Shown: positions 7,254-15,206 of the stretch, piece after piece
Position numbering within the stretch: the first letter of the stretch is position 1
How the letters are laid out: each line of letters opens with the position of its first letter
From: Oscillospiraceae bacterium
GTDB taxonomy: Bacteria; Bacillota; Clostridia; Oscillospirales; Butyricicoccaceae
Direction of reading: 5' to 3'
NCBI GenBank assembly: GCA_015068445.1
Contig: SVKN01000006.1
Location: 1-51,968 of the forward strand
Length of the DNA stretch: 51,968 nucleotides
Notes under the pieces: model-generated
Databases searched by the model: none
Seen by the model: only the letters and a program-made list of their open reading frames with translations
What the model was told of the DNA's origin: nothing
Made by a program: the position numbers and the translations under genes

Positions 7254-9200
7254 TTGAATAAAGGACCTTATTTCATCACTACCGCCATCGCCTATACCTC
7301 CGGCAAGCCCCACATCGGCAACACCTATGAGATCGTCCTGGCCGACGCCATCGCCCGCTTCAAGCGGCTCAACGGCTACGACGTGCTGTTCCAGACGGGC
7401 ACCGACGAGCACGGCCTCAAGATCCAGCAGAAGGCCGAGGCGGCCGGCATCACCCCCCAGGCCTTCGTGGACGACGTGGCCGGTCAGATCAGGGAGATCT
7501 GGGACCTGATGCACACCTCCTACGACATTTTTGCCCGCACCACGGACAAGCACCACGAGGAGGTCGTCCAGAAGATTTTCAAGAAGCTCTACGATCAGGG
7601 CGACATCTACAAAGGCAAGTACGAGGGCTGGTACTGCGTGCCCGACGAGACGTTCTTCACCGACTCCCAGGTGGTGGACGGCAAATGCCCCGAGTGCGGC
7701 CGCGATCTGATCCGCGCCAGCGAGGAGGCCTATTTCTTCCGCATGTCCAAGTATCAGGACCGCCTGATCAAATATATCGAGGATCACCCCGAGTTCATCC
7801 AGCCCGAGGCCCGCAAGAACGAGATGCTGAACAACTTCCTGCGCCCCGGTCTGCAGGACCTGTGCGTCTCCCGCTCCACCTTCACCTGGGGCGTGCCCGT
7901 GGAGTTCGACCCGGGCCATGTGGTCTACGTGTGGATCGACGCGCTGAGCAACTATATCACCTTCCCCGGCTACGATCCCGACGGCAATCACGGCGAGCTG
8001 TACAAGAAATACTGGCCCGCGGACGTCCACCTGATCGGCAAGGACATCCTGCGCTTCCACACCATCTACTGGCCCATCCTGCTGATGGCGCTGGGCGAGC
8101 CCCTGCCCAAGCAGGTCTTCGGCCATCCCTGGCTGCTGATGGGCGACGGCAAGATGAGCAAGTCGAGAGGCAACGTCGTCTACGCCGACGATCTGGTGAA
8201 CCTCTACGGCCTCGACGCCGTGCGCTATTACCTCCTGCACGATATCCCCTTCGCCAGCGACGGCGTGCTGACCCATGAGCTGCTGATCGAGCGCATCAAC
8301 TCCGATCTGGCCAACATCCTGGGCAACCTCGTCAACCGCACGATCTCCATGACGAAGAAGTATTTCGGCGGCACCGTGGGCGTCCTCAGCGAGAAGGAGC
8401 CCATCGACGACGAGCTGATCTCCCTGGCCCTCGAGACCCCGAAGCGCGTCGAGAGCAAGATGGACGAGCTGAAGGTGGCCGACGCCATCTCCGAGATCTT
8501 CACGCTGCTGCGCCGCGCCAACAAGTATATCGACGAGACGACCCCCTGGATCCTCGGCAAGGATGAGAGCAAGAAGGCCCGCCTCGACACGGTCCTGTAC
8601 AACCTGCTGGAGACCATCCGCATCGCCGCCACGCTGCTGTATCCCTTCATGCCCGACGCCGCGGACAACATCTTCGCCCAGCTGAACCTCACGATGGGCG
8701 GCTGGGAGAGCCTGGAGCGCTTCGGCCTGATCCCCGCCGGTCATCAGGTGGGCGAGCCCTCGATCCTCTTCGCCCGCCTCGACATGAACAAGAAGCTGGA
8801 CGAGATCGCCGCCTACTACGCCGCCAAGGAGCAGCCCGCGGCCCCCGCCGCCCCCGCCCTCGAGGTGGAGGAGAAGCCCGAGATCGCCATCGACGATTTC
8901 GCCAGGGTCCAGCTGCGCGTGGCACACGTGGTCAACTGCGAGCCCGTGCCCAAGTCCAAGAAGCTGCTGCGCTTCGACCTCGATCTGGGCGACCATCAGC
9001 GTCAGGTGCTGTCCGGCATCGCCAAGTGGTACAAGCCCGAGGATCTGATCGGCCACAACGTCATCATCGTCTCCAACCTCAAGCCCGCCAAGCTCATGGG
9101 CCTCGAGAGCAACGGCATGATCCTCTCCGCCGAGTGCGGCAAGGACGACGTCCGCGTGATCTTCGCCGACCACTGCGAGAAGGGCGCCGTTCTGGGATGA
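7254..9200 (+). CDS. metG: Methionyl-tRNA synthetase
   Basis: Class I aminoacyl-tRNA synthetase charging tRNA-Met, 648 residues. The HIGH-like motif is KPHIGNTYE near residue 20, the KMSKS motif is KMSKSRGNVV, and a Cys-containing insertion (CPECGRD) is present in the connective peptide. The C-terminal 110 residues form a tRNA-binding OB domain (FARVQLRVAHVVNCEPVPKS) for dimerisation and tRNA binding. I place the start at TTG 7254, 7 bases after GAGGTG; an ATG at 7233 lies upstream of that site, so it is unlikely. It overlaps tatD by ATGA. Confidence 0.95.
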   Translation: MNKGPYFITTAIAYTSGKPHIGNTYEIVLADAIARFKRLNGYDVLFQTGTDEHGLKIQQKAEAAGITPQAFVDDVAGQIREIWDLMHTSYDIFARTTDKHHEEVVQKIFKKLYDQGDIYKGKYEGWYCVPDETFFTDSQVVDGKCPECGRDLIRASEEAYFFRMSKYQDRLIKYIEDHPEFIQPEARKNEMLNNFLRPGLQDLCVSRSTFTWGVPVEFDPGHVVYVWIDALSNYITFPGYDPDGNHGELYKKYWPADVHLIGKDILRFHTIYWPILLMALGEPLPKQVFGHPWLLMGDGKMSKSRGNVVYADDLVNLYGLDAVRYYLLHDIPFASDGVLTHELLIERINSDLANILGNLVNRTISMTKKYFGGTVGVLSEKEPIDDELISLALETPKRVESKMDELKVADAISEIFTLLRRANKYIDETTPWILGKDESKKARLDTVLYNLLETIRIAATLLYPFMPDAADNIFAQLNLTMGGWESLERFGLIPAGHQVGEPSILFARLDMNKKLDEIAAYYAAKEQPAAPAAPALEVEEKPEIAIDDFARVQLRVAHVVNCEPVPKSKKLLRFDLDLGDHQRQVLSGIAKWYKPEDLIGHNVIIVSNLKPAKLMGLESNGMILSAECGKDDVRVIFADHCEKGAVLG

Positions 9201-9964
9201 GACTTTTCGACACCCACGCCCACTACGACGATCCCCGGTTTGACGAGGACCGCGACGCGGTGCTGAGCGCGCTGCCCGGCGAGGGCGTCGCTTACGTGAC
9301 GAACGTGGGAACGGATCTGGAAACGTCCCGCGCCACCCTCGCGCTGACGCGCCGGTACCCCCACGTTTACGGCGCCGTGGGCTATCACCCCCACGAGGCG
9401 AAGTCGCTGACGGGCGAGGGCCTCGACGAGGTGGTCCGCATGCTGTCGGAGCCGAAGATCGCGGCGCTCGGCGAGATCGGCCTCGACTATTACTACGATC
9501 TGTCCGAGCGTGACGTCCAGCGGGAGGTTTTCGCCCGCCAGCTGGAGATCGCCAAAGCGCTCGACGTGCCCGTGATCATCCACGAGCGCGAGGCCTGCAA
9601 GGAGACGCTTGACATCCTGCGCGCCTCCGGCGTCCGCAGGGGCGTCGTGCACTGCTTCGGCGGCAGCAGGGAGACGGCCCGGGAGCTGCTGAACATGGGC
9701 TTCCACCTGTCCTTCACCGGCGTCATCACGTTCAAAAATGCCCGCCGGGCCTGGGAGGTCGTGCCCTACGTCCCCGCCGACCGCATCATGGCCGAGACCG
9801 ACTGTCCCTATCTGGCCCCCGTCCCCATGCGCGGCAAACGCAACTGGTCGGGCTACGTCAGGTACGTCGTGGCCATGATGGCCGAAATGAGGCAGGTCTC
9901 CTTCGACGAAATGGCCGAGACCACCACCCGGAACGCCCTGCAGTTCTACAACATCCATGAATAA
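9197..9964 (+). CDS. tatD: TatD-family metal-dependent deoxyribonuclease
   Basis: Metal-dependent TIM-barrel hydrolase of 255 residues. Metal ligands are visible in FDTHAHYDD (HxH), GEIGLDYYY (Glu), PVIIHER, GVVHCFGG and ETDCPYLAP (Asp), the standard TatD set. Family members act as 3'-5' DNases in repair. The ATG overlaps the metG stop (ATGA), so translation is coupled; the metG-tatD pair is conserved in Firmicutes (metS-yabD in Bacillus). Confidence 0.93.
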   Translation: MRLFDTHAHYDDPRFDEDRDAVLSALPGEGVAYVTNVGTDLETSRATLALTRRYPHVYGAVGYHPHEAKSLTGEGLDEVVRMLSEPKIAALGEIGLDYYYDLSERDVQREVFARQLEIAKALDVPVIIHEREACKETLDILRASGVRRGVVHCFGGSRETARELLNMGFHLSFTGVITFKNARRAWEVVPYVPADRIMAETDCPYLAPVPMRGKRNWSGYVRYVVAMMAEMRQVSFDEMAETTTRNALQFYNIHE

Positions 9965-9969
9965 ACAAA

Positions 9970-9995
9970 GGCGCAGCCGAAGGGCTGCGCCTTTT
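9970..9995 (+). terminator. Terminator after tatD
   Basis: GGCGCAGCC / GGCTGCGCC 9-bp stem, GAAG loop, TTTT. Confidence 0.85.
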
Positions 9996-10013
9996 GCGTC
10001 CGGGACGCGTTCA

Positions 10014-10022
10014 TGCTATAAT
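10014..10022 (+). promoter_or_regulatory. Extended -10 promoter of the P1-family peptidase
   Basis: TGCTATAAT with no clear -35, 23 bases before the ATG at 10045. Confidence 0.5.
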
Positions 10023-10044
10023 ACTTCCATCAAAAGAGGAAAGG

Positions 10045-11085
10045 ATGAGACCTTTGAATAAACCCATCCGCGCATACGGCTTCGACACGGGCGGCGTCCC
10101 CGGCCTGCGGAACCTGATCACCGACGTCCCCGGCGTCACGGTGGGCCACTGCACGATCGACACCGACCGCTGCAAAACGGGCGTTACGGTGATCCTGCCC
10201 TGTCAGGACAACATGTTCCGACGCAAGCTGACGGCCGCCGCCTTCGTCCACAACGGCTTCGGCAAGACGGCCGGCATCCCCCAGATCGACGAGCTGGGCA
10301 CGCTGGAGACGCCCATCGCCCTGACGAACACCCTCAACGTCGGCAAGGTCCACGACGCGATCGTCGGCTGGATGCTCGACCTGTGCCGGCAGGACGGCAC
10401 GCCCATCCGCTCCGTCAACCCCGTGGTGGGCGAGACGAACGACGGCGTCCTCAGCGACATCGCCCTGCGCCCCGTGGAGGAGCGCCACGTCCGCGCCGCC
10501 ATCGAAAGCGCCTCCGCGGACTTCGCGCAGGGCGACGTGGGGGCGGGGAAGGGCACCGTCTGCTTCGGCATGAAGGGCGGCATCGGCTCCGCGTCCCGCC
10601 TCGTGACGGTCGGGGAGAAGACGTACACCCTCGGCGTCCTCGTCCAGTCGAACTTCGGCGCCACGGCCAATTTCACACTCTGCGGCCGGGACCTCGGCCC
10701 CGGGCTGGCCCGGCGCATCGAGGCCATGGAGAACGACCAGGGCTCGATCATGATGGTCGTCGCCACCGATCTGCCCCTGTCCTCCCGCCAGCTGCGCCGC
10801 GTGATCCGCCGCTGCGGCGTCGGCCTCAGCCGCACGGGCTCCTACATGGGCCACGGCAGCGGCGACGTCATGCTGGGCTTCACCACCGCCAACCGCATCG
10901 AGCCGGAGGGCGACACCCAGACCGTGACGATCCTCCGGGAGGGCCTGCTGTCCGCGGTCTTCACCGCCTGCGCCCAGGCTACCGAGGAGGCCATCCTCAA
11001 CTCCCTCGCCTGCGCCGACACCGTCACCGGCTATGACGGCAAAACGAAGCGCAGCCTCACGGAGCTGTATCTCTCGACCCTGTAA
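10045..11085 (+). CDS. P1-family (DmpA/BapA-type) aminopeptidase
   Basis: N-terminal-nucleophile hydrolase related to L-aminopeptidase D-Ala-esterase DmpA and beta-peptidyl aminopeptidases, 346 residues from ATG 10045. The precursor of this family self-cleaves before a Ser that becomes the nucleophile; the expected site is LGVLVQ/SNFGATANF. Other family stretches are ITDVPGVTVGHCTI and VNPVVGETNDGVLSD. The start is uncertain: GAGGA precedes ATG 10045 closely, and TTG at 10054 (giving MNKPIRAYGF) is an alternative. It probably trims short or unusual peptides in the cytoplasm. It is a single-gene unit facing the larC genes. Confidence 0.9.
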   Translation: MRPLNKPIRAYGFDTGGVPGLRNLITDVPGVTVGHCTIDTDRCKTGVTVILPCQDNMFRRKLTAAAFVHNGFGKTAGIPQIDELGTLETPIALTNTLNVGKVHDAIVGWMLDLCRQDGTPIRSVNPVVGETNDGVLSDIALRPVEERHVRAAIESASADFAQGDVGAGKGTVCFGMKGGIGSASRLVTVGEKTYTLGVLVQSNFGATANFTLCGRDLGPGLARRIEAMENDQGSIMMVVATDLPLSSRQLRRVIRRCGVGLSRTGSYMGHGSGDVMLGFTTANRIEPEGDTQTVTILREGLLSAVFTACAQATEEAILNSLACADTVTGYDGKTKRSLTELYLSTL

Positions 11086-11114
11086 AAACTGCCCCGGACC
11101 GAACGGTCCGGGGC
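11084..11114 (-). terminator. Terminator of the ECF-larC operon (convergent)
   Basis: A 10-bp stem GCCCCGGACC / GGTCCGGGGC with a 4-base loop. The T run is on the minus strand (TTTTT), so it mainly serves larC, though the stem would also face the peptidase transcript. Confidence 0.8.
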
Positions 11115-11132
11115 GTCGTTGTTTATTGCTTT

Positions 11133-11549
11133 CTATTTGACCAGCTTCCGCACCTCGGCGATGCTTTTGCCGTGCTGACGGGCCAGACGGGCCAGGTCGT
11201 CGTATTCGGCCTTTTCCCGCCGGACGCCGTAGCCGGACACCTTCTTGACGCGCACAGGGCCCAGCTCCGTCTCCCGGGTCTCGAACGTCCGGTCCAGCGT
11301 GAAGCGCTCCTGGATCGACTGGCGGATGCCGATGGTCGTCGTGTGTTTGAAGATCAGCGGCACCAGCTTCTCCCGGTTCTCCTGACGGCACAGCACGGTG
11401 ATCATCGTGCCGGGGCGGTTCTTCTTCATGCCCACGGCCGTGGTGAACACGTCCAGCGCGCCGTTTTCCAGCAGGACGTCCATGGCGAAGCCGATCTCCT
11501 CGGCCGTCATATCGTCCACGTTGCAGCAAAGCTGACAGACGGCAGCCAT
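11133..11549 (-). CDS. larC2: LarC C-terminal part (LarC2), nickel-pincer cofactor cyclometallase
   Basis: 138 residues forming the C-terminal half of LarC, the CTP-dependent enzyme that inserts nickel into the pyridinium bisthiocarboxylate precursor to make the nickel-pincer nucleotide of lactate racemase and other LarA-like enzymes. Recognised from CCNVDDMTAEEIGFAMD and the IFKHTTTIGIRQ region. The ATG at 11549 shares its A with the TGA of larC1 (TGATG) and is in the -1 frame relative to it. In Lactobacillus plantarum the two halves are joined by programmed frameshifting; here TGATG reinitiation or a frameshift are both possible. Confidence 0.85.
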   Translation of the reverse strand: MAAVCQLCCNVDDMTAEEIGFAMDVLLENGALDVFTTAVGMKKNRPGTMITVLCRQENREKLVPLIFKHTTTIGIRQSIQERFTLDRTFETRETELGPVRVKKVSGYGVRREKAEYDDLARLARQHGKSIAEVRKLVK

Positions 11550-12457
11550 CAGTCGGTCTCTCCCAGCAGGGCGCGCACGCAGTTGGCGGCCTCGAAGTCC
11601 TTTTTGCCCATGCCGTAGCCGATCTGTTCGACGGTCATCACGGGCATATTGCCGAAGCGGGTGACGAAGTGCTTCAGCAGCGCCGCGCCCGTGGGCGTGC
11701 ACAGCTCGCCGCGGATGTCGGTGGAGTAGATGGGCGCGCCCCTGAGAATGTACGCCGTGGCGGGGGCGGGGACGGGCAGGATGCCGTGGGCGCAGCGGAC
11801 CTTGCCGCTGCCCACGTGGATGGGCGAGGCGAGCACCTGCGCGGGAGCCAGCTCCTCCATCAGCAGGCAGACGGCCGTGACGTCGGCCACGGCGTCCATG
11901 GTGCCGACCTCGTGGAAGTGGATCTGGTCCACGGGACGGCCGTGAGAGGCGCTCTCGGCCTCGGCGATCAGACCGTACACGGCCAGCACGTCCTGCTTGA
12001 CCTTGTCGCCGACCGCCAGCCCGTTGACCACGGCCTCGATCTCTGCCATGCCGCTGTGATGATGGTGGTGATGATGCTCGTGGGAGTGTTCATGGTCGTG
12101 ATCATGGTGATGCTCATGCTCGTGGACGTGGACCTCCGCGTGCTCGTGATGATGCTCGTGGGCGGCCTCGTGCTCATGTTCATGGTGATGATGCTCATGC
12201 TCGTGGTCGTGATCATGATGGTGGTGATGCTCGTGAACGTCGAGGCTCTCCTCCTCCTCGCCGTTGACCGTGACGGACACGTGGGTGCCCTTGATGCCGC
12301 ACTTGAAGGCCTCCTCGGCCGTCACCGTGACGCCGGGGATGTTCAGCGCGTTGAGCTTCTGCAGGAACGCAACGGGGTCGGGATGCAGCTCCAGCAGGGC
12401 GGCGGTCAGCATATCGCCGGCGGCGCCCATGCCGCAGTCGAGGTATAAGGTCTTCAT
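11549..12457 (-). CDS. larC1: LarC N-terminal part (LarC1) with a His-rich insert
   Basis: 302 residues forming the N-terminal half of the nickel-pincer cofactor cyclometallase LarC. Family stretches are YLDCGMGAAGDML at the start, QIHFHEVGTMDAVAD and ELCTPTGAALLKHF. Residues 75-134 are a 60-residue insert with 37 His interleaved with Asp and Glu, plausibly a nickel-binding or storage tail; such inserts occur in LarC and other nickel proteins but this is a long one. The start ATG follows GGAGAG, 12 bases after the ECF S-component gene, so the two form one operon with larC2. No larA, larB or larE is in the window. Confidence 0.9.
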   Translation of the reverse strand: MKTLYLDCGMGAAGDMLTAALLELHPDPVAFLQKLNALNIPGVTVTAEEAFKCGIKGTHVSVTVNGEEEESLDVHEHHHHHDHDHEHEHHHHEHEHEAAHEHHHEHAEVHVHEHEHHHDHDHEHSHEHHHHHHHSGMAEIEAVVNGLAVGDKVKQDVLAVYGLIAEAESASHGRPVDQIHFHEVGTMDAVADVTAVCLLMEELAPAQVLASPIHVGSGKVRCAHGILPVPAPATAYILRGAPIYSTDIRGELCTPTGAALLKHFVTRFGNMPVMTVEQIGYGMGKKDFEAANCVRALLGETD

Positions 12458-12469
12458 AGTCGCTCTCCT

Positions 12470-13006
12470 TTACTGGTTATCCCCGTAGCCGGCCTTCTCG
12501 ACGGCCTTGACGAGGATGGGGATCAAAACGATGTGCAGGATGATGCCGGGAACGGCGTTGAACAGCGCGCCGGCCATGAAGGCCTGCAGCGTGAAGGCGC
12601 TGCCGGAGGCGTTCAGCAGCACGAACTGCGCCGCGCCCCACACCAGACGGCCCAGGATCATGGCGCAGATCAGCGCCGCGTAGACACGCCAGGGCTTTTT
12701 GGGCATGCGGCGGTACAGGAAGCCCGCGAAGAAGCCGTAGGCGCACAGCTCGAAGCACATGGCGATGGCCGTGGGGAACAGCCGGGGCATGCCGAACAGC
12801 ACCGAGCGCAGCAGCGGCGCCGTGATCCCGACCACCGCGCCCCACAGGGGCCCGCACAGGAAGCCGCACAGCAGCACGGGGATGTGCATGGGCGACAGCA
12901 TCGCGCCGATCTGAGGGATCTGGCCGGTCAGGAAGGGCAGCACCAGGCACAGGGCCAGGCAGATGGCGGACGTGACCATCTTTTTCATACTCAGCTTGTT
13001 GTTCAT
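12470..13006 (-). CDS. ECF transporter substrate-binding (S) component, ligand unknown
   Basis: Integral membrane protein of 178 residues with about five or six hydrophobic helices, first gene of the operon with larC1-larC2. The stretch IGAMLSPMHIPVLLCGFLCG and the following GAVVGITAPLLRSVLFG are typical of S components of energy-coupling factor vitamin or metal transporters, which share a T component and ATPases encoded elsewhere. Start ATG 13006 follows AGAGAGGAAACG. The ligand is not deducible; nickel or a nicotinate-type precursor would fit LarC, but this is inference. Its leader (13007-13146) looks like a transcription-attenuating riboswitch. Confidence 0.8.
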   Translation of the reverse strand: MNNKLSMKKMVTSAICLALCLVLPFLTGQIPQIGAMLSPMHIPVLLCGFLCGPLWGAVVGITAPLLRSVLFGMPRLFPTAIAMCFELCAYGFFAGFLYRRMPKKPWRVYAALICAMILGRLVWGAAQFVLLNASGSAFTLQAFMAGALFNAVPGIILHIVLIPILVKAVEKAGYGDNQ

Positions 13007-13039
13007 GTTCGTTTCCTCTCTTCTATGTGTCCGGCAAAC

Positions 13040-13146
13040 AAAAAAGGCATCCGGGCGCGCTGGCGCCAAGATACCTTCATGATATCGCTGATCGTTTGCC
13101 GTTGGGATGGACTTCGGTCCTCAAACTCCGGCTTCTGCCGGACAGT
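13040..13146 (-). promoter_or_regulatory. Riboswitch-like structured leader with attenuator
   Basis: On the minus strand the leader (start near 13146) holds a 6-bp hairpin (13127-13142, TCCGGC/GCCGGA), a stem 13122-13126/13094-13098 (GTTTG/CAAAC) enclosing hairpin 13109-13120 (GGAC/GTCC), a possible antiterminator GATATC/GGTATC (13081-13086 with 13070-13075) and then a terminator (13046-13075) followed by TTTTTT (13040-13045). GGTATC is needed by both the antiterminator and the terminator. I do not recognise a known riboswitch class. Confidence 0.6.
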
Positions 13147-13152
13147 GGTTTT

Positions 13153-13181
13153 ATTATACCAGCTTTTCTGGTATAATTCAA
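13153..13181 (-). promoter_or_regulatory. Promoter of the ECF-larC operon
   Basis: Minus-strand TTGAAT (13176-13181), 17-base spacer, extended -10 TGG-TATAAT (TATAAT at 13153-13158). Confidence 0.65.
13169..13177 (+). promoter_or_regulatory. Divergent promoter of the coiled-coil membrane protein
   Basis: TGG-TATAAT extended -10 (13169-13177). It is the mirror image of the leftward -10: bases 13153-13162 and 13168-13177 are perfect 10-bp inverted repeats separated by CTTTT. Confidence 0.6.
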
Positions 13182-13212
13182 TATCATATCGCAGCAAAAA
13201 GGAGTGCTTTTC

Positions 13213-13596
13213 ATGGAACCGAATGAGAAACGCGACCTGCTCCAGATGCGCCTTGTACTGATCACCTGCCTGCTGGCCGCGGCGCTGGTGATCCTGTCCG
13301 CCGCGCTCATCACGCCCAAGGCCCTGCGCCTTATGTCTCACGCGGAGGATTCGCTGAGCAAGCTGGACGGCCTCGTGCGCAGCGCCGAGATCATGGTCAA
13401 GGACGCCGACAAAATGGTGGAGGACGCCGACAAGATGGTCCGCGACGCCGACCAGACCGCCGAGCAGAGCACCGCTGCCGTCCAGAGCGCCGTGGAGAAC
13501 ATGGAAAAGATCGACTTCGACCGCCTCAACGACGCCATCCGCGACCTCGCCGACGTGGTAGAGCCCCTGGCCAAGGTCACCCACTGGTTCGATTGA
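13213..13596 (+). CDS. Single-pass membrane protein with heptad repeats
   Basis: A 127-residue protein not assigned to a named family. Residues about 14-34 form one transmembrane helix (LVLITCLLAAALVILSAALI). The rest is predicted to be an amphipathic coiled coil containing three 7-residue repeats (MVKDADK, MVEDADK, MVRDADQ) followed by more helix. Such small proteins may organise membrane assemblies, but no role can be stated. ATG at 13213 is 8 bases after GGAG. It is divergent from the ECF-larC operon and shares its palindromic promoter region. Confidence 0.75.
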   Translation: MEPNEKRDLLQMRLVLITCLLAAALVILSAALITPKALRLMSHAEDSLSKLDGLVRSAEIMVKDADKMVEDADKMVRDADQTAEQSTAAVQSAVENMEKIDFDRLNDAIRDLADVVEPLAKVTHWFD

Positions 13597-13646
13597 AGCC
13601 GCGGCCAGGGCGCAGCAATTCGGCTCCGCTCAAGCATGACCGGCGC

Positions 13647-13676
13647 AAAAAGGCCGCCCCGTCGGGGCGGCCTTTT
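13647..13676. terminator. Bidirectional terminator
   Basis: AAAA-GGCCGCCCC / GGGGCGGCC-TTTT with a GTC loop between two convergent genes. Confidence 0.88.
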
Positions 13677-13700
13677 CTGCTGACGATCAGAGGATGTGAT

Positions 13701-15038
13701 TTAGAAATCCTTGCCCTTTTCCAGGCCGCACCACTGGGTGAGGTACTCTTCCTTGGTCATGGGGGCCTTGAAGTTGTTCTTCACCAGCAGGGCCTTCTCG
13801 GCGCCGTTGGCCAGCAGGTCGATGGCCGTGCAGGCCATGATCTTGGCGGCCTTCAGGATGGCCAGATCGGGGTTGGCGATCTCGTAGTTGGCGCCGTGGC
13901 CGACGCCGCTGGCGCCGCCGATGCGCATGTGGACCGTGGGCATGATGTTGGAAACGTCGGACGCGTCGGTGGAGCCGCCGGGGCCGTTGCGGTGGCAGTT
14001 CTTCTCGCCGAGGATGTACTTCAGGTTGTCATAGACGACGTCCTTCAGCTCTTCGCTCTCGAAGGGGCACATATAGCCGGGCAGCTGGGTGATCTCGACC
14101 TGCGCGCCGACGGCCATGGCGCCGGCCTGCAGGGCGCGGTCGACCTTGGCGGAGGCGTCGAAGATGGCCTTGGTGTTGGAGCCGCGGACGTAAGTCTCCA
14201 GACGGACGTCGGCGGGCACGACGTTGACCAGGTCGCCGCCCTTCGTCATGATGGGATGGACGCGGATGCCGTCCTCGTCGCGGAAGGTCTCGCGGTTGGC
14301 GTCGATGCACGTCAGACCCAGCTGAGCGGCCTTCAGCGCGTTGATGCCCTGGCTGGGCATGGCGGCGTGGGATTCCTTGCCGATGTAGTGGATCATCTTG
14401 CCGACGAAGCCCTTGCCGATGGCGCCGCCGCAGTTGCCCTTGCTCCACTCCTCAGCGCCTTCGTTCTCGGTGATGGAGGTGTGCTGCATGATCATCATGT
14501 CGACGTTGTCCATCAGACCCAGGCGGATGAACTCCTGCTTGCCGCCGAACAGCTTGATCTTGCCCTCGTCCTTGAGGCTCTGGCGGTACTCCAGCTCGAC
14601 GAACTCCTCGGAGGGGACGTGCATCAGCGTGATGTCGCCGTCCAGGTTCTCCATGACGCCGGGGGCCTTCAGCGCCGTGGCGACGCCGATGACCGAAGCG
14701 GCCTGGCAGGAGTGGCCGCAGCAGTGCGCCGCGCCCGTGACGGGATCGCAGAGGCGGTGGCCCTTGACCAGAACGGCGTCCAGCTCGCCCATGACGGCCA
14801 GGTTGACCTTGTGGTCGCGGCCCTTGACGGGGGTGATGATGCCGGTGATGGCATGGCCGTCGGTGTAGCTGTAGCCCAGCTCGTCCAGCGCGGCCTTGAT
14901 CTTGGCGGCGGTCTTGAACTCCTTATAGCCCAGCTCGGGCTCCGTGCGGATGGAATACTCCAGATCGAGGATCTTCTGCGCGTTGTCGTCGATGGCCTTG
15001 CAGGCGGCCTGCTTCATTTGTTCAACTGTCATGTTCAT
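13701..15038 (-). CDS. M20-family amidohydrolase (aminobenzoyl-glutamate hydrolase-like)
   Basis: 445-residue cytoplasmic metallohydrolase of the M20D amidase type, similar in layout to AbgB. Conserved stretches are RTEPELGYKEFKT, VMGELDAVL, GAAHCCGHSCQ (metal-binding Cys/His region), VPSEEFVEL (catalytic Glu pair), and a dimerisation domain with HYIGKESHAAMPSQGINAL. The family hydrolyses N-acyl or N-aroyl amino acids and dipeptides; the precise substrate is unknown. It is a clear paralog of the gene at 27918-29219. ATG 15038 lies 10 bases after AAGGAGG. Own promoter at 15081-15109. Confidence 0.88.
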   Translation of the reverse strand: MNMTVEQMKQAACKAIDDNAQKILDLEYSIRTEPELGYKEFKTAAKIKAALDELGYSYTDGHAITGIITPVKGRDHKVNLAVMGELDAVLVKGHRLCDPVTGAAHCCGHSCQAASVIGVATALKAPGVMENLDGDITLMHVPSEEFVELEYRQSLKDEGKIKLFGGKQEFIRLGLMDNVDMMIMQHTSITENEGAEEWSKGNCGGAIGKGFVGKMIHYIGKESHAAMPSQGINALKAAQLGLTCIDANRETFRDEDGIRVHPIMTKGGDLVNVVPADVRLETYVRGSNTKAIFDASAKVDRALQAGAMAVGAQVEITQLPGYMCPFESEELKDVVYDNLKYILGEKNCHRNGPGGSTDASDVSNIMPTVHMRIGGASGVGHGANYEIANPDLAILKAAKIMACTAIDLLANGAEKALLVKNNFKAPMTKEEYLTQWCGLEKGKDF

Positions 15039-15080
15039 AGGAAATGCGCCTCCTTATATTCATAAAATCTTGCTGCTTTC

Positions 15081-15109
15081 ATTTTAGCAAGTCAGCGCGT
15101 GATTTGCAA
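15081..15109 (-). promoter_or_regulatory. Promoter of the M20 amidohydrolase
   Basis: Minus-strand TTGCAA (15104-15109), 17-base spacer, TGC-TAAAAT (-10 at 15081-15086). Confidence 0.6.
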
Positions 15110-15171
15110 TTCCTTGTGTAAAACCCACGAAAGTTTGTGCGCTCCGACGAAAGATCACCGTCATTTTTGGT

Positions 15172-15200
15172 AAAAATGAAGGGCTCCCCGGGAGCCCTTC
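15172..15200 (-). terminator. Terminator of the PAS-like gene
   Basis: GAAGGGCTCC / GGAGCCCTTC 10-bp stem with a 3-base loop, followed on the minus strand by ATTTTT. Confidence 0.85.
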
Positions 15201-15206
15201 AAACGT

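Noticed and set aside
7146..9173. Long minus-strand open frame opposite metG
   Set aside because: Mirror of metG codon bias; no ribosome-binding site and no recognisable motif, whereas metG is certain.
11968..12240. CRISPR-like or microsatellite repeat in the CATCATGGTGATG tract
   Set aside because: It is the codon repeat of the His-rich insert of LarC1, with no spacers.
13003..13076. Possible 24-residue leader peptide (MKVSWRQRARMPF...) ending in an ATGA overlap with the ECF S-component start
   Set aside because: No ribosome-binding site, and it runs through the terminator stem; the overlap is probably chance, though the RNA structure itself is reported.
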